From Bacillus sp. NTK034 (GTDB taxonomy: Bacteria > Bacillota > Bacilli > Bacillales > Cytobacillaceae), in NCBI RefSeq assembly GCF_017303275.1, contig NZ_JAFKOJ010000015.1, forward strand, positions 1-64,000: a stretch of 64,000 nt of DNA, written 5' to 3'. The translations under genes were made by a program, and so were the position numbers. The notes under the pieces are model-generated. The model was not told the DNA's origin and did not search any database. It saw only the letters and a list, made by a program, of their open reading frames with translations. Of the stretch, positions 35,912 to 47,038 are shown one piece after another. Within the stretch, counting starts at the first letter, position 1. The number at the start of each line of letters is the position of its first letter.

Positions 35912-35940
35912 ATAGTACCATCTTCATTTTTCGATGTCAA
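35912..35940 (-). promoter_or_regulatory. sigma-A promoter of the str operon
   Basis: TTGACA (35935-35940), 17-base spacer, TACTAT (35912-35917), about 45 bases before rplGB and downstream of the rpoC terminator. Confidence 0.85.
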
Positions 35941-35974
35941 CAAGCAAAATGATTTTTATTTCTTTTATTCACTT

Positions 35975-36012
35975 TAAAATGCGGTACTTGCTGGTAAATA
36001 AGCAAGCACCGC
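35975..36012 (-). terminator. terminator after rpoC
   Basis: On the minus strand GCGGTGCTTGCT / AGCAAGTACCGC pairs over 12 positions (one G-U) around an 8-base loop, then ATTTTAA. It separates rpoBC from the str operon. Confidence 0.8.
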
Positions 36013-36022
36013 AATGAATACA

Positions 36023-39000
36023 TTATTCTACAGTAACAGTATCTTCGGCAGTTTCCTCGTTTGTATAAGGCTCTGCCCTTCTGTATCGCTGCATACCTGT
36101 TCCGGCTGGGACAAGTTTACCAATAATTACATTTTCTTTCAGGCCAAGAAGCTCATCACGCTTGCCTTTAATCGCTGCATCGGTAAGAACTCTTGTCGTC
36201 TCCTGGAAGGATGCTGCTGATAAGAATGAATCTGTTTCAAGAGATGCTTTTGTGATACCAAGCAGAACCGGACGTCCTGTTGCAGGCATTTTTCCAGCAA
36301 GAAGGGCTTTCTCATTGGCATCTGTAAATTGATGGATATCAAGCAGAGTACCTGGAAGTACATCTGTTTCTGCTGCATCAATTACACGCACTTTGCGAAG
36401 CATCTGGCGGACCATTACCTCGATGTGCTTATCGCCAATTTCAACACCCTGCATGCGGTATACCTTCTGAACTTCACGCAGCAAGTATTCTTGAACAGCT
36501 GTTACATCTTTCACCTTAATTAACTCTTTAGGGTCAATTGAACCTTCAGTTAGTTCCTGTCCACGCACTACTTCGTCGTTTACAGCTACTTTTAAGCGGG
36601 CTGTATATGGTGCTGTATAAGTCTTGGACTCCACTTCACCCTGAACAACAATTTCATGCTGACGGTCGCGGCCTTCATTGATGCCAACTACCACACCATC
36701 AATTTCTGAAATGACTGCCTGACCTTTAGGGTTACGCGCTTCAAAAATTTCCTGGATACGAGGTAAACCTTGAGTGATATCGTCTCCTGCTACCCCACCG
36801 GTATGGAAAGTACGCATAGTTAACTGTGTACCTGGTTCACCGATAGACTGGGCAGCAATGATACCTACTGCTTCACCAACTTCCACTTCTTGACCAGTAG
36901 CTAAGTTACGGCCGTAGCATTTCTTACATACACCATGACGAGTGTTACAAGTGAATGCAGAACGGATCCACACTTCTTCAATGCCGGATGAGACAATCTC
37001 AGTGGCGATATCTTCAGTGATCAGGCCGTTTTCAGGTACAATCACTTCTTTTGTTTCAGGGTGCTTGATATTTCTTCTTGCATATCGGCCAATCAGACGC
37101 TCTTCCAGCGCTTCAATGACTTCAGTGCCATCCTTAAGGGATGCTATCAGCAATCCGCGGTCAGTTCCGCAATCATCATCACGAACAATGACATCCTGCG
37201 CAACGTCAACAAGGCGGCGAGTCAGGTAACCTGAGTCAGCCGTTTTAAGAGCTGTATCAGCAAGACCTTTACGGGCACCGTGTGTAGAAATAAAGTACTC
37301 GAGTACAGTTAAGCCTTCACGGAAACTTGATTTAATCGGTAATTCAATGATCCGTCCAGCCGGGTTGGCCATGAGTCCGCGCATACCAGCTAACTGAGTG
37401 AAGTTGGACGCGTTACCACGGGCACCGGAGTCACTCATCATGAAGATTGGGTTGGATTTATCCAATGACTTCATCAATTTTGCCTGGATATTATCTTTCG
37501 CTGCACTCCAGATTGAAATAACACGATCATAACGCTCGTCTTCGGTAATAAGACCGCGTCGGAACTGTTTCATGACATTATCAACCTTGCCCTGTGCTTC
37601 CTGGATAATTTCCTGCTTCTCCCTTAATACCACGATATCAGCAACGCCGACTGTGATACCGGCTTTTGTGGAGTGCCTGAATCCAAGATTTTTCATGCGG
37701 TCAAGCATTTTGGACGTTTCAGTGATTTTGAAGCGTTTAAAGACTTCCGCAATAATGTTTCCAAGGATTTTTTTCTTAAACGGATCTACAAGAGGCATTT
37801 CCTTGATAACAGCAGCTACATCAGTAGCAGGCTCTACAAAATATTTCGCAGGAGTTTCAATCTCAAGGTTTTCTTTTGTAGGCTCGTTAATGAACGGGAA
37901 TGTCTCAGGCAGAATTTCGTTGAAAATAAGCTTACCAACCGTAGTTAATAAAAGCTTTTTATTTTGTTCTTCAGTAAATGTCTGATTATTTAAGGATCCA
38001 GCATGGACAGCTACTCTTGTATGCAAGTGCACATAGCCGTTCTGATAGGCAAGCAGTGCTTCGCTTGTATCTTTAAAAATCATGCCTTCGCCAACAGCGT
38101 TCGCTCTTTCAAGGGTCAGGTAGTAGTTACCTAATACCATATCCTGTGAAGGAGTAACAACTGGCTTACCGTCTTTCGGATTCAGAATGTTCTGTGCTGC
38201 AAGCATCAGCAAGCGGGCTTCTGCCTGTGCTTCTGCTGAAAGCGGCACGTGAACAGCCATTTGGTCACCGTCAAAGTCTGCGTTGTAAGCAGTACATACA
38301 AGCGGGTGAAGACGAATAGCGCGTCCTTCAACTAAAGTCGGTTCGAATGCCTGAATTCCGAGTCTGTGAAGAGTTGGGGCACGGTTAAGCAATACAGGGT
38401 GCTCTTTAATAACACTCTCAAGAACATCCCAAACTTCCGGCTGCACTCTTTCGATCTTGCGTTTTGCAGACTTGATGTTGTGAGCTAAGCCCTTTTCCAC
38501 CAATTCCTTCATAACGAATGGCTTGAATAATTCCAATGCCATTTCTTTTGGAAGTCCGCACTGGTACATTTTTAAGTTTGGTCCTACGACGATAACCGAA
38601 CGGCCGGAATAGTCAACACGCTTACCAAGCAAGTTTTGGCGGAAACGGCCCTGTTTCCCTTTAAGCATATGTGACAGGGATTTTAATGGACGGTTTCCTG
38701 GTCCTGTTACCGGTCTCCCGCGGCGGCCGTTATCGATTAGCGCATCTACAGCTTCCTGAAGCATACGCTTTTCGTTTTGAACAATAATGCTTGGAGCACC
38801 AAGGTCCAATAAACGCTTTAAGCGGTTGTTGCGGTTGATTACACGGCGGTACAGATCATTCAAGTCGGAAGTCGCAAAACGTCCGCCGTCCAGCTGTACC
38901 ATCGGGCGAAGCTCTGGAGGAATAACCGGAAGAACATCCAGAATCATCCAAGATGGTTCATTTCCGGAGCCCCGGAAAGCTTCAAGGACTTCCAGGCGCT

Positions 39001-39622
39001 TGATGGCACGAGTGCGTCGCTGGCCCTGGGCAGTTTTCAGTTCCTCTTTAAGGGTATCTACTTCTTTATTGAGGTCTATGTCAGAAAGAAGTTTCTTAAT
39101 GGATTCAGCACCCATGGATGCCTGGAACTTGTTTCCGTACTTTTCGCGGTATGCACGGTATTCTTTTTCAGAAAGCAGCTGCTTCTTTTCAAGAGCCGTA
39201 TCGCCTGGATCCGTTACAACATAAGAAGCGAAGTAAATAACTTCCTCAAGTGCACGCGGAGACATGTCCAGCACAAGACCCATACGGCTTGGGATGCCTT
39301 TGAAGTACCAAATGTGGGATACAGGGGCTGCAAGTTCAATGTGGCCCATTCTTTCACGGCGCACTTTTGCACGTGTTACTTCAACGCCGCATCGATCACA
39401 GACAACGCCTTTGTATCGAACACGCTTATACTTTCCGCAGTGACATTCCCAGTCTTTCGTCGGTCCGAAAATGCGTTCGCAGAATAGACCGTCCTTTTCA
39501 GGTTTTAATGTACGATAGTTGATCGTTTCAGGCTTCTTAACCTCACCATGTGACCAAGAGCGTATCTTATCCGGTGAAGCAAGACCTATTTTCATATACT
39601 CGAAATTGTTTACATCTAGCAA
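36023..39622 (-). CDS. rpoC: RNA polymerase beta' subunit
   Basis: 1199 residues, same as B. subtilis. Zinc-finger Cys60, Cys62, Cys75, Cys78 near the start; the catalytic magnesium loop NADFDGDQM with Asp449, Asp451 and Asp453; a second zinc site ([13 protein letters not shown]) and the trigger-loop/bridge region follow. Start is TTG (39620-39622) with GGGAGG upstream and the conserved [11 protein letters not shown] 120-base gap with a hairpin separates it from rpoB. Confidence 0.98.
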   Translation of the reverse strand: MLDVNNFEYMKIGLASPDKIRSWSHGEVKKPETINYRTLKPEKDGLFCERIFGPTKDWECHCGKYKRVRYKGVVCDRCGVEVTRAKVRRERMGHIELAAPVSHIWYFKGIPSRMGLVLDMSPRALEEVIYFASYVVTDPGDTALEKKQLLSEKEYRAYREKYGNKFQASMGAESIKKLLSDIDLNKEVDTLKEELKTAQGQRRTRAIKRLEVLEAFRGSGNEPSWMILDVLPVIPPELRPMVQLDGGRFATSDLNDLYRRVINRNNRLKRLLDLGAPSIIVQNEKRMLQEAVDALIDNGRRGRPVTGPGNRPLKSLSHMLKGKQGRFRQNLLGKRVDYSGRSVIVVGPNLKMYQCGLPKEMALELFKPFVMKELVEKGLAHNIKSAKRKIERVQPEVWDVLESVIKEHPVLLNRAPTLHRLGIQAFEPTLVEGRAIRLHPLVCTAYNADFDGDQMAVHVPLSAEAQAEARLLMLAAQNILNPKDGKPVVTPSQDMVLGNYYLTLERANAVGEGMIFKDTSEALLAYQNGYVHLHTRVAVHAGSLNNQTFTEEQNKKLLLTTVGKLIFNEILPETFPFINEPTKENLEIETPAKYFVEPATDVAAVIKEMPLVDPFKKKILGNIIAEVFKRFKITETSKMLDRMKNLGFRHSTKAGITVGVADIVVLREKQEIIQEAQGKVDNVMKQFRRGLITEDERYDRVISIWSAAKDNIQAKLMKSLDKSNPIFMMSDSGARGNASNFTQLAGMRGLMANPAGRIIELPIKSSFREGLTVLEYFISTHGARKGLADTALKTADSGYLTRRLVDVAQDVIVRDDDCGTDRGLLIASLKDGTEVIEALEERLIGRYARRNIKHPETKEVIVPENGLITEDIATEIVSSGIEEVWIRSAFTCNTRHGVCKKCYGRNLATGQEVEVGEAVGIIAAQSIGEPGTQLTMRTFHTGGVAGDDITQGLPRIQEIFEARNPKGQAVISEIDGVVVGINEGRDRQHEIVVQGEVESKTYTAPYTARLKVAVNDEVVRGQELTEGSIDPKELIKVKDVTAVQEYLLREVQKVYRMQGVEIGDKHIEVMVRQMLRKVRVIDAAETDVLPGTLLDIHQFTDANEKALLAGKMPATGRPVLLGITKASLETDSFLSAASFQETTRVLTDAAIKGKRDELLGLKENVIIGKLVPAGTGMQRYRRAEPYTNEETAEDTVTVE

Positions 39623-39696
39623 GGGGCCTACCTCCCTTTTGATCTCCGGGTTTTACCCTTATTGCTCAAACAGCAAAAGTGCCAATAATATCCCCA

Positions 39697-39727
39697 GCAG
39701 CCTCCGCCATTTGGCGGAGCGCCCAGG
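39697..39727 (-). other. hairpin between rpoB and rpoC
   Basis: Perfect 8-bp GC-rich stem CTCCGCCA / TGGCGGAG with a 2-base core loop, within a longer imperfect stem (CCTGGGC with GCTGGGG). There is no T run, so it is not a terminator; it may be an RNA processing or stability element in the rpoBC transcript. Confidence 0.6.
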
Positions 39728-39748
39728 GATTAAGGAATTTATATTAAA

Positions 39749-42700
39749 TTATTCTTTCGTAACTGCTTGCTCTTCGTTTTGCGTTTCCGGAGCGATTGTC
39801 AATGATTCAGCCTGCTGAACATCATCTTCGTCTTCCAGATCGCGCATTTCAATTTCTTCTTCATCGCCAGAAAGGATCTTAACATCCATACCTAAACTTT
39901 GAAGTTCTTTGATTAGTACCTTGAATGACTCCGGCACGCCTGGTTCAGGAACATTCTCGCCTTTGACGATTGATTCATAAGTCTTAACACGTCCAACGAC
40001 GTCATCGGACTTAACCGTTAAGATTTCCTGAAGTGTATAGGCAGCACCATATGCTTCAAGTGCCCAAACCTCCATCTCACCGAAACGCTGTCCGCCGAAC
40101 TGAGCTTTACCGCCCAATGGCTGCTGCGTAACAAGAGAATAAGGTCCTGTTGAACGGGCATGGAGCTTATCGTCAACCATGTGCGCCAGTTTGATCATAT
40201 ACATGACACCAACTGAGACACGGTTGTCAAACGGCTCGCCTGAACGTCCATCATAAAGAACAGTTTTTGCATCGCGCGCCATGCCTGCTTCTTCGATCGT
40301 TGCCCACACATCTTCCTCACGGGCACCATCGAATACAGGAGATGCTACGTGAATGCCCAGTGCTCTGGCAGCCATACCAAGGTGAAGCTCAAGCACCTGT
40401 CCGATGTTCATACGAGATGGAACCCCAAGAGGGTTTAACATGATGTCTACTGGAGTGCCATCCGGCAGGTAAGGCATATCTTCTTCCGGTAAAATACGGG
40501 AGATAACACCTTTGTTGCCGTGGCGTCCGGCCATCTTGTCCCCTTCAGAGATTTTACGCTTCTGAACGATATATACACGTACAAGCTGGTTTACACCTGG
40601 AGGAAGTTCATCTCCGTCTTCCCTGTTAAACACTTTAACATCCAGTACGATACCGCCTCCGCCGTGTGGAACACGAAGGGAAGTATCGCGGACTTCACGT
40701 GCTTTTTCACCAAAGATTGCGTGCAATAGCCTTTCTTCAGCCGTCAGTTCCGTTACCCCTTTAGGAGTCACTTTACCAACAAGAAGGTCGCCATCTTTTA
40801 CTTCCGCACCTGTGCGGATAATTCCGCGTTCGTCCAGATTGCGCAGTGCATCTTCCCCAACGTTAGGGATATCTCTTGTGATCTCTTCAGGTCCAAGCTT
40901 TGTATCGCGTGATTCTGATTCATATTCTTCAATATGGATAGATGTATAAACATCATCTTTTACAAGGCGCTCACTCATAATGATCGCATCCTCGTAGTTA
41001 TATCCATCCCATGTCATGAACGCCACAAGAACATTGCGTCCAAGCGCCAGTTCACCAAGTTCCATAGAAGGTCCGTCAGCAAGGATTTCTCCTTTTGTTA
41101 CACGGTTGCCTACAGCAACGATTGGGCGCTGGTTGTAGCAAGTTCCCTGGTTGGAACGGATGAACTTAAGCATTCTGTATTTATCAAGATCGCCTTTAAC
41201 TTCCTGGCCATCCACGTTTTGAATGCGGCGAACCCAAACTTCGCGCGCTTCTACATGCTCAACAATTCCCTCATGCTTACAGATGACTGCAGCACCTGAG
41301 TCTTTACCTGATACATATTCCATACCAGTACCAACTCTTGGCGCTTCCGGCTGCATCAAAGGCACAGCCTGACGCTGCATGTTCGCTCCCATTAGGGCAC
41401 GGTTGGAGTCATCGTTTTCCAGGAATGGAATACATGCCGTCGCAGCAGAAACTACCTGTTTAGGCGATACATCCATGTAGTCAACACGGTCGCGTTTCAC
41501 AACTGTGTTTTCCCCTTTGAAACGGGCTACTACTTCTTCGTCAAGGAATGAACCATCGTCACCAAGAAGTGCATTCGCCTGGGCCACTACATAGTTATCC
41601 TCTTCATCAGCTGTCAGATAGTCGATGCGCGATGTAACTTTCCCTGTTTCAGGGTCAATTCGGCGATATGGTGTTTCGATAAATCCGAAACGGTTTACCT
41701 TCGCAAATGAAGATAGGGAGTTAATCAAACCGATGTTTGGTCCCTCCGGCGTTTCAATCGGACACATACGCCCATAGTGAGAGTAGTGAACGTCACGTAC
41801 TTCGAAGCCTGCACGTTCACGTGTCAGACCACCTGGTCCTAACGCAGAAAGACGGCGTTTATGTGTCAGCTCAGCAAGCGGATTTGTCTGGTCCATGAAC
41901 TGGGACAACTGTGAGCTTCCAAAGAACTCTTTAATTGACGCAATAACAGGGCGGATATTAATCAGCTGCTGAGGTGTAATGGTATTTGTATCCTGGATGG
42001 ACATTCTCTCGCGGACCACTCGCTCCATACGGGAAAGACCGATACGGAACTGGTTCTGCAATAGTTCTCCGACTGAACGAAGACGTCTGTTTCCAAGATG
42101 GTCGATATCATCTGTATCTCCTACAGAATGCAGAAGGTTAAAGAAATAACTGATTGATGCAATGATGTCAGAAGGTGAAATGTTTTTCACTGCTTCTTCA
42201 ACGTAGGCATTGCCGATTACATTGATGACTTTTTCGCCATCTTCATTAGGCGCGTAAATCTTAATAGACTGAAGCAAGACTTCATCATCTACTACTCCGC
42301 CCAAAAGGCTTACGGTTTTAAAGCCGATATCCTTCTCAAGGTTAGGAATGATCCGGTCTAATGTGCGGCGGTCAAGCGTAACGCCTTTTTCCGCAATGAT
42401 TTCGCCAGTTTCTGGATCCACAAGCGTTTCAGCCAGTTTTTGACCGAACAGGCGATTTTTGATATGAAGCTTCTTATTGATCTTATAGCGTCCAACATTC
42501 GCCAGGTCATAGCGCTTTGGATCAAAAAATCTTGAGACAAGCAAGCTTTTCGCATTTTCGACCGTTGGCGGTTCGCCCGGACGAAGGCGCTCATAAATTT
42601 CAAGTAGCGCTTTCTCTGTACTTTCAGTATTATCTTTTTCAAGAGTGTTGCGAATGTACTCGTTGTCTCCAATCAAATCGATGATCTCTTGATCAGAGCC

Positions 42701-43303
42701 GAACCCAAGTGCACGCAAAAGAACCGTAACGGGCAGTTTCCGAGTACGATCTATTCTGACGTATACGACGTCTTTGGCATCTGTTTCATACTCAAGCCAT
42801 GCGCCGCGGTTCGGGATTACGGTTGCTGTAAAGCCTTTTTTCCCGTTTTTATCAAGCTTTCCACTGAAATATACGCTCGGTGAACGTACTAACTGGGATA
42901 CAATGACACGCTCCGCTCCGTTAATAACGAACGTACCTGTCTCTGTCATAAGCGGGAAGTCACCCATAAAGACATCCTGGTCTTTAACTTCGCCTGTTTC
43001 TTTGTTTACAAGACGCACTTTCACACGTAAAGGTGCAGAATATGTAACATCTCGTTCTTTCGATTCCTCAACGGAATATTTTGGTTCGCCAAGGCTGTAA
43101 TCAATAAATTCAAGCGACAAATTACCAGTAAAGTCTTCAATCGGAGAAATATCATGGAACATTTCTCGTAAACCCTCATCAAGAAACCATTGATAAGAAG
43201 AGGTTTGGATTTCGATTAGATTTGGTAATTCTAAAACTTCACTGATCCGTGCGTAACTTCTACGTTGGCGGTGTCGTCCATACTGAACTAGTTGACCTGT
43301 CAA
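39749..43303 (-). CDS. rpoB: RNA polymerase beta subunit
   Basis: 1184 residues. The rifampicin-binding region reads [20 protein letters not shown], then [10 protein letters not shown], the sensitive form. [15 protein letters not shown] is the conserved catalytic-side motif. Start: TTG at 43301-43303 preceded by GAGGGGTG at a normal distance, matching the B. subtilis start; a GTG three codons earlier is too close to that site. A 340-base leader with its own promoter precedes it. Confidence 0.97.
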   Translation of the reverse strand: MTGQLVQYGRHRQRRSYARISEVLELPNLIEIQTSSYQWFLDEGLREMFHDISPIEDFTGNLSLEFIDYSLGEPKYSVEESKERDVTYSAPLRVKVRLVNKETGEVKDQDVFMGDFPLMTETGTFVINGAERVIVSQLVRSPSVYFSGKLDKNGKKGFTATVIPNRGAWLEYETDAKDVVYVRIDRTRKLPVTVLLRALGFGSDQEIIDLIGDNEYIRNTLEKDNTESTEKALLEIYERLRPGEPPTVENAKSLLVSRFFDPKRYDLANVGRYKINKKLHIKNRLFGQKLAETLVDPETGEIIAEKGVTLDRRTLDRIIPNLEKDIGFKTVSLLGGVVDDEVLLQSIKIYAPNEDGEKVINVIGNAYVEEAVKNISPSDIIASISYFFNLLHSVGDTDDIDHLGNRRLRSVGELLQNQFRIGLSRMERVVRERMSIQDTNTITPQQLINIRPVIASIKEFFGSSQLSQFMDQTNPLAELTHKRRLSALGPGGLTRERAGFEVRDVHYSHYGRMCPIETPEGPNIGLINSLSSFAKVNRFGFIETPYRRIDPETGKVTSRIDYLTADEEDNYVVAQANALLGDDGSFLDEEVVARFKGENTVVKRDRVDYMDVSPKQVVSAATACIPFLENDDSNRALMGANMQRQAVPLMQPEAPRVGTGMEYVSGKDSGAAVICKHEGIVEHVEAREVWVRRIQNVDGQEVKGDLDKYRMLKFIRSNQGTCYNQRPIVAVGNRVTKGEILADGPSMELGELALGRNVLVAFMTWDGYNYEDAIIMSERLVKDDVYTSIHIEEYESESRDTKLGPEEITRDIPNVGEDALRNLDERGIIRTGAEVKDGDLLVGKVTPKGVTELTAEERLLHAIFGEKAREVRDTSLRVPHGGGGIVLDVKVFNREDGDELPPGVNQLVRVYIVQKRKISEGDKMAGRHGNKGVISRILPEEDMPYLPDGTPVDIMLNPLGVPSRMNIGQVLELHLGMAARALGIHVASPVFDGAREEDVWATIEEAGMARDAKTVLYDGRSGEPFDNRVSVGVMYMIKLAHMVDDKLHARSTGPYSLVTQQPLGGKAQFGGQRFGEMEVWALEAYGAAYTLQEILTVKSDDVVGRVKTYESIVKGENVPEPGVPESFKVLIKELQSLGMDVKILSGDEEEIEMRDLEDEDDVQQAESLTIAPETQNEEQAVTKE

Positions 43304-43347
43304 CTGATTCACCCCTCAAATCAAGCGTTATTGTTGCTAATAGCAAT

Positions 43348-43482
43348 TTATATCATCTTATAAGAAAAGCTAGAGAGCGCCTGCCTATCGGCGACAAGCT
43401 TTAGACCCGAAACCGATGGCGCAAAGAGCAGCCGGCGAACCGGCTTAGAAGCTGGACTTTTCCCGAAAAAGTGCAGGGACAT
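43348..43482 (-). CDS. 44-residue leader ORF in the rpoB 5' region (candidate)
   Basis: ATG at 43480-43482 follows ATGGAGG with an 8-base spacing, the best ribosome site in the leader, and the frame runs to TAA 44 bases before the rpoB start. The product starts MSLHFFGKSPASKPVRRLLF and is basic and Ser/Leu-rich. Most of the frame is made of the palindromic repeat copy D. It could be a leader peptide that couples translation to rpoB expression, or a chance frame carried by the repeat. I cannot name a family. Confidence 0.4.
   Translation of the reverse strand: MSLHFFGKSPASKPVRRLLFAPSVSGLKLVADRQALSSFSYKMI
43361..43457 (-). repeat. palindromic intergenic repeat, copy D
   Basis: Minus-strand ends GTCCAGCTTC and CAGGCGCTCTCTAGCTTTTC resemble the ends of the copies at 15313, 46344 and 55951, in the same orientation. 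It contains a very stable CGAA-loop hairpin AGCCGG-CGAA-CCGGCT (about 43431-43446). It lies within the rpoB leader. Confidence 0.55.
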
Positions 43483-43651
43483 TAGCCAAACCTCCATTCT
43501 TATAAGACAAAAAGAAAAAGGGTTTTTACTTCAAAAACCACATTTTCACAATACGACTATTATTTTGTTAGCATTCCCATTAAAACCAAATTTATACAAC
43601 TATTAGATAAATTTAGTTATAAATAGAAATATAATATGTTGGCATTTTACA

Positions 43652-43680
43652 ATACTATCATAGCAAAAAAGTCAAGTCAA
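43652..43680 (-). promoter_or_regulatory. sigma-A promoter candidate for rpoB-rpoC
   Basis: TTGACT (43675-43680), 17-base spacer, TAGTAT (43652-43657), overlapping the end of the methyltransferase gene upstream. The start would give a leader of roughly 340 bases before rpoB. Confidence 0.7.
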
Positions 43681-44279
43681 TCTTTTTTTGCTCTTAAAAT
43701 AAAATAGCCTTTTTTCTTTTCTGCCGTCTCCACTTCGCCGAATAACTCTGTCAGCTTATCGATGGCAGAAGGCGCACCCTGCTTTTTCTGGATGACAACC
43801 CATAGCTCTCCTCCAGAAATCAGCGAATTAAAACTTTGTTCAAAAATATCATGAACAACCTTTTTCCCGGCACGGATTGGCGGGTTTGTCAGAATGGCAG
43901 CAAACTTATTGCCTTTTGTATTCTCAAGCCGGTCACTTTCATAGATTTGCACATTTTTAATGCCGTTCAGTTCAGCATTTTCCTTCGCAAGACCAAGCGC
44001 CCTCTCATTCACATCAATCATATGAACAGTCCGTTCAGGCATCATCTTTGCTGCAGTCAGCCCAATGGGCCCGTATCCGCAGCCGACATCAAGAATGTTT
44101 CCTTCAGCTTCCGGCTGTTTAAAAGTCTCAATTAATAATCTTGAACCGAAATCCACTTCACCTTTTGAAAAAACACCATTATCTGTTTTAAAGCGGAATG
44201 GATACTCCTTTAGAGTATAACTCCAAGTTTTAGGGCTGCTTTCAACTTTTTGCGTTTGGGAATAGTAGTGTTCAGACAT
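43677..44279 (-). CDS. ybxB: class I SAM-dependent methyltransferase, RsmC-like (YbxB family)
   Basis: 200 residues. SAM-binding motif NILDVGCGYGPIGL (about 60) and the N6-adenine/guanine-type catalytic motif LTNPPIRAG fit the RsmC/RlmG-type rRNA guanine methyltransferases. The B. subtilis homologue at this position between rplL and rpoB is YbxB. The exact target is not proven. The ATG at 44277-44279 with GGAGGTG fixes the start; the longer frame is rejected. Confidence 0.88.
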   Translation of the reverse strand: MSEHYYSQTQKVESSPKTWSYTLKEYPFRFKTDNGVFSKGEVDFGSRLLIETFKQPEAEGNILDVGCGYGPIGLTAAKMMPERTVHMIDVNERALGLAKENAELNGIKNVQIYESDRLENTKGNKFAAILTNPPIRAGKKVVHDIFEQSFNSLISGGELWVVIQKKQGAPSAIDKLTELFGEVETAEKKKGYFILRAKKD

Positions 44280-44410
44280 GAAATCACCTCCAGGGAGAAA
44301 TATATAAGAAGAAAATAGGAGAATCACATTTAAGTGGTTTCGAAGGAATTATATAGGATTGCCCGCTAAAAAGCAAAAAAGTTAAAGTTCTGATGTATAT
44401 TTGATTTCAA

Positions 44411-44441
44411 AATAAAAAGCCCGCTTAAGCAGCGGGCTTTT
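44411..44441 (-). terminator. terminator after rplL
   Basis: 11-bp stem AAAAGCCCGCT / AGCGGGCTTTT with a 5-base loop and a T-rich minus-strand exit. It sits ten bases past the rplL stop and limits read-through into ybxB and rpoB. Confidence 0.88.
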
Positions 44442-44452
44442 CATAAATGATA

Positions 44453-44818
44453 TTACTTAACTTCAACGCCAGCTCCAACTTCTTCAAGCTTAGCTTTAAC
44501 TTCTTCAGCTTCTTCTTTAGAAACGCCTTCTTTAAGAGCTTTTGGAGTGTTGTCAACAAGTTCTTTTGCTTCTTTAAGTCCAAGACCTGTGATTTCACGT
44601 ACCACTTTGATAACTTTGATTTTTTGGTCGCCTGCAGATGCAAGAACAACGTCAAATTCAGTTTTCTCAGCAGCAGCGTCTCCACCAGCAGCTCCGCCCA
44701 TTACAGCTACAGGAGCAGCAGCAGTTACACCAAATTCTTCTTCAATTGCTTTTACTAAGTCGTTTAGTTCTAAAACAGTCATAGATTTAACTGCTTCAAT
44801 GATTTGTTCTTTAGTCAT
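44453..44818 (-). CDS. rplL: 50S ribosomal protein bL12 (L7/L12)
   Basis: 121 residues. Stalk protein, normally four or six per ribosome. N-terminal dimer domain (1-32), an Ala/Gly hinge (about 35-52) and the C-terminal factor-binding domain ([20 protein letters not shown]). ATG behind AGGAGG. Pairs with rplJ upstream. Confidence 0.97.
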   Translation of the reverse strand: MTKEQIIEAVKSMTVLELNDLVKAIEEEFGVTAAAPVAVMGGAAGGDAAAEKTEFDVVLASAGDQKIKVIKVVREITGLGLKEAKELVDNTPKALKEGVSKEEAEEVKAKLEEVGAGVEVK

Positions 44819-44875
44819 GATAATGTTTCCTCCTTATTTGTGGTTTGAATCTATTAGTTTAACGCCAGAATTAAC

Positions 44876-45376
44876 TTACGCGCCTTGTTCTTCTTTTTGA
44901 TCTGCAACAGCTTTTGCAGCAAGAGCAAGATTGCGGATAGGTGCTTGAAGTACGCTGAGTAGCATAGACAGCAAGCCTTCACGTGATGGTAGTTCAGCAA
45001 GAGCTTTGACATCTTCTACTGAAGCGACATTTCCTTCGATTACACCCGCTTTAATTTCAAGTGCTTCATGCTTTTTCGCGAAATCGTTTAGGATTTTCGC
45101 TGGAGCAACTACATCTTCTGTGCTGAACGCGATTGCGTTAGGTCCAGTTAAAGCTTCGTTTAAACCGGAAAGTTCAGCAGCTTCAGCAGCACGGCGAGTC
45201 ATTGAATTCTTGTATACTTTGAATTCTACGCCAGCTTCACGAAGCTGTTTACGAAGTTCAGTAACTTCAGCAACAGTAAGACCACGGTAGTCAACAACAA
45301 CTGTTGATAAACTTGATTTAAGCTTATCAGCAATTTCTTCTACGATTTGTTTCTTTTGTTCGATAATGCTGCTCAT
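44876..45376 (-). CDS. rplJ: 50S ribosomal protein uL10
   Basis: 166 residues. Anchors the L12 stalk on 23S rRNA and with L12 binds its own leader. [20 protein letters not shown] start; ATG at 45374-45376 with AGGAGG at 7 bases. The frame is open upstream through the leader terminator, but that part is not translated as judged from ribosome sites. Confidence 0.96.
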   Translation of the reverse strand: MSSIIEQKKQIVEEIADKLKSSLSTVVVDYRGLTVAEVTELRKQLREAGVEFKVYKNSMTRRAAEAAELSGLNEALTGPNAIAFSTEDVVAPAKILNDFAKKHEALEIKAGVIEGNVASVEDVKALAELPSREGLLSMLLSVLQAPIRNLALAAKAVADQKEEQGA

Positions 45377-45414
45377 CCTTACACCTCCTGTAGAATTTCT
45401 ACATTCATACCGTC

Positions 45415-45450
45415 CAATAAAAAACCTCCACGACTTTGCAGACATGGAGG
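45415..45450 (-). terminator. attenuator terminator in the rplJ leader
   Basis: 8-bp stem CCTCCATG / CGTGGAGG with a 10-base loop followed by TTTTTTATT, placed about 40 bases before the rplJ start. It fits the terminator half of an L10 leader: L10(L12)4 binding upstream would favour it and reduce rplJ-rplL transcription. Confidence 0.8.
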
Positions 45451-45460
45451 AAGTATACAA

Positions 45461-45536
45461 TAGCAAGAAAAAGCAATTCTATCGTAATACCTCGGCAGGA
45501 AATTAAGCTGGTAAGCACCTGCTGTCTACGGCACAA
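45461..45536 (-). ncRNA. L10 leader RNA (binding part)
   Basis: The leader holds GTAGACAGCAGGTGCTTACC and later CCTGCCGAGG, which pair as GCAGG / CCTGC around an internal stem, the pattern of the L10 leader known in Bacillus. Together with the downstream attenuator it makes a feedback switch on rplJ-rplL. Confidence 0.8.
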
Positions 45537-45564
45537 ATGTTATTATATTTTAACAACAAAATAC

Positions 45565-45593
45565 ATATTACAGCATGTATTTTAGAATGTCAA
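45565..45593 (-). promoter_or_regulatory. sigma-A promoter of rplJ-rplL
   Basis: TTGACA (45588-45593), 17-base spacer, TAATAT (45565-45570), just past the rplA stop. It starts the L10 leader. Confidence 0.88.
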
Positions 45594-45599
45594 TTGTTA

Positions 45600-46298
45600 T
45601 TATTTTACTGCAACAGATGAAGGATCTACTTTTACGCCAGGTCCCATAGTAGAAGTAACAGAAACGTTCTTCATGTAAGTTCCTTTAGCAGCAGCAGGCT
45701 TCACTTTCATCATTGTATCGAAAATAGTGTTGAAGTTTTCAACAAGCTTTTCGTCTTCGAAAGATACTTTACCGATTGGCACGTGGATGTTTCCAGCTTT
45801 GTCAACACGGTATTCAACTTTACCTGCTTTGATTTCGTTAACTGCTTTTTGAACGTCAAAAGTAACTGTGCCAGTCTTAGGGTTTGGCATTAAGCCTTTA
45901 GGTCCTAATACACGGCCAAGTTTACCAACTTCACCCATCATGTCAGGTGTAGCAACGATTACATCAAAATCGAACCAGCCTTGGCTGATTTTGTTGATGT
46001 ATTCAGAATCACCTACGAAATCTGCTCCAGCAGCTTCTGCTTCTTTCGCCTTTTCACCCTTAGCGAAAACAAGAACGCGCTGAGTTTTACCAGTTCCGTT
46101 TGGAAGAACAACTGCTCCGCGGATTTGCTGGTCAGCTTTCTTAGGGTCAACTCCTAGACGGAATGCTACCTCAACAGTTGCATCAAATTTTGCAAAATTA
46201 GTTTTCTTCGCAAGTTCAATTGCTTCAGCAATTGGGTAAGCTTTTGAAGAATCAACAAGCTTCGCAGCCTCTGCGTACTTCTTACCTTTTTTAGCCAT
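45600..46298 (-). CDS. rplA: 50S ribosomal protein uL1
   Basis: 232 residues. Forms the mobile L1 stalk that handles exiting t[23 protein letters not shown] start, [19 protein letters not shown] and PNPKTGTVT loop are typical. ATG at 46296-46298 behind AGGAGG; the long upstream extension of the frame crosses repeat copy C and is rejected. Confidence 0.96.
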   Translation of the reverse strand: MAKKGKKYAEAAKLVDSSKAYPIAEAIELAKKTNFAKFDATVEVAFRLGVDPKKADQQIRGAVVLPNGTGKTQRVLVFAKGEKAKEAEAAGADFVGDSEYINKISQGWFDFDVIVATPDMMGEVGKLGRVLGPKGLMPNPKTGTVTFDVQKAVNEIKAGKVEYRVDKAGNIHVPIGKVSFEDEKLVENFNTIFDTMMKVKPAAAKGTYMKNVSVTSTMGPGVKVDPSSVAVK

Positions 46299-46343
46299 TT
46301 TTATTTCCTCCTTGATTGTGGTTTTAGCGGAATAACCTCCCAC

Positions 46344-46389
46344 GATTAAAAGCGGAGGCGCCTCGGTCGAAGGCGCCTGCGCTAGACAG
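46344..46389 (-). repeat. palindromic intergenic repeat, copy C (short)
   Basis: Only 46 bases: AGGCGCCT, a 7-base loop and AGGCGCCT on the plus strand, flanked by the shared ends (minus strand CTGTCTAGCGCAGGCGCC and GGCGCCTCCGCTTTTAATC). It looks like an internally deleted member of the family, lying between rplK and rplA. Confidence 0.65.
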
Positions 46390-46457
46390 AACAAAGGTTG
46401 CGAGTGAAACAAAATTCAGCGTCGCAACCTCATCCCTAAATCTGCTTCATGCATGTA

Positions 46458-46883
46458 TCAGTCTTCGATAACGATACCCATGCTGCGTGCAGTACCTTCA
46501 ACCATACGCATTGCAGCTTCTACACTTGCAGCGTTTAGATCAGGCATCTTTGTTTCAGCAATCTCGCGTACCTTGTCACGCTTGACTGTTGCTACTTTAT
46601 TACGGTTTGGTTCACCAGAACCAGACTCGATTCCAGCCGCTTTCTTAAGAAGAACTGCAGCAGGAGGAGTTTTCGTAATAAATGTAAATGAACGGTCTTC
46701 AAAAACCGTGATTTCAACAGGAATGATTAAGCCAGCTTGTTCAGCTGTGCGAGCGTTAAATTCCTTACAGAATCCCATGATGTTAACACCTGCTTGACCT
46801 AGTGCCGGTCCTACTGGTGGTGCAGGGTTTGCTTTACCTGCAGGGATTTGCAGCTTTACAAGTTTGATTACTTTTTTAGCCAC
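46458..46883 (-). CDS. rplK: 50S ribosomal protein uL11
   Basis: 141 residues. Forms the GTPase-associated centre with 23S rRNA and is the target region for thiopeptide action; in B. subtilis L11 is also needed for RelA-type responses. The GTG start at 46881-46883 has AGGAGG at 8 bases and gives the usual [20 protein letters not shown]; the upstream extension is rejected. Confidence 0.97.
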   Translation of the reverse strand: MAKKVIKLVKLQIPAGKANPAPPVGPALGQAGVNIMGFCKEFNARTAEQAGLIIPVEITVFEDRSFTFITKTPPAAVLLKKAAGIESGSGEPNRNKVATVKRDKVREIAETKMPDLNAASVEAAMRMVEGTARSMGIVIED

Positions 46884-47010
46884 GAGACACACCTCCTTAA
46901 AGTCCGTGATGTGGTAATAGGGAAATTTCCCTCCCACTCAACTTATAGTCTTTATATTAAGATAAAGAACTTTTAACTATTGTCCAGTCTCTTTGACCGA
47001 GACATACTGA

Positions 47011-47038
47011 CCTTTGAAATATTATCACTTTTCAAAGG
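47011..47038. promoter_or_regulatory. inverted repeat over the rplK promoter -10
   Basis: CCTTTGAAA and TTTCAAAGG form a perfect 9-bp inverted repeat with a 10-base centre that contains most of the -10 hexamer. Possibly an operator or, in RNA, nothing at all because it lies at or before the start site. Confidence 0.55.

Noticed and set aside
41800..41960. Rifampicin-resistance changes in rpoB
   Set aside because: The resistance region has the usual sensitive residues, including Gln, Asp, His and Ser at the main positions.
40000..42900. Long plus-strand frames opposite rpoB and rpoC
   Set aside because: Opposite-strand shadows caused by codon bias of highly expressed genes.
43431..43446. CGAA-loop hairpin as a transcription terminator in the rpoB leader
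   Set aside because: No T run follows it on the minus strand and it lies within the repeat copy.
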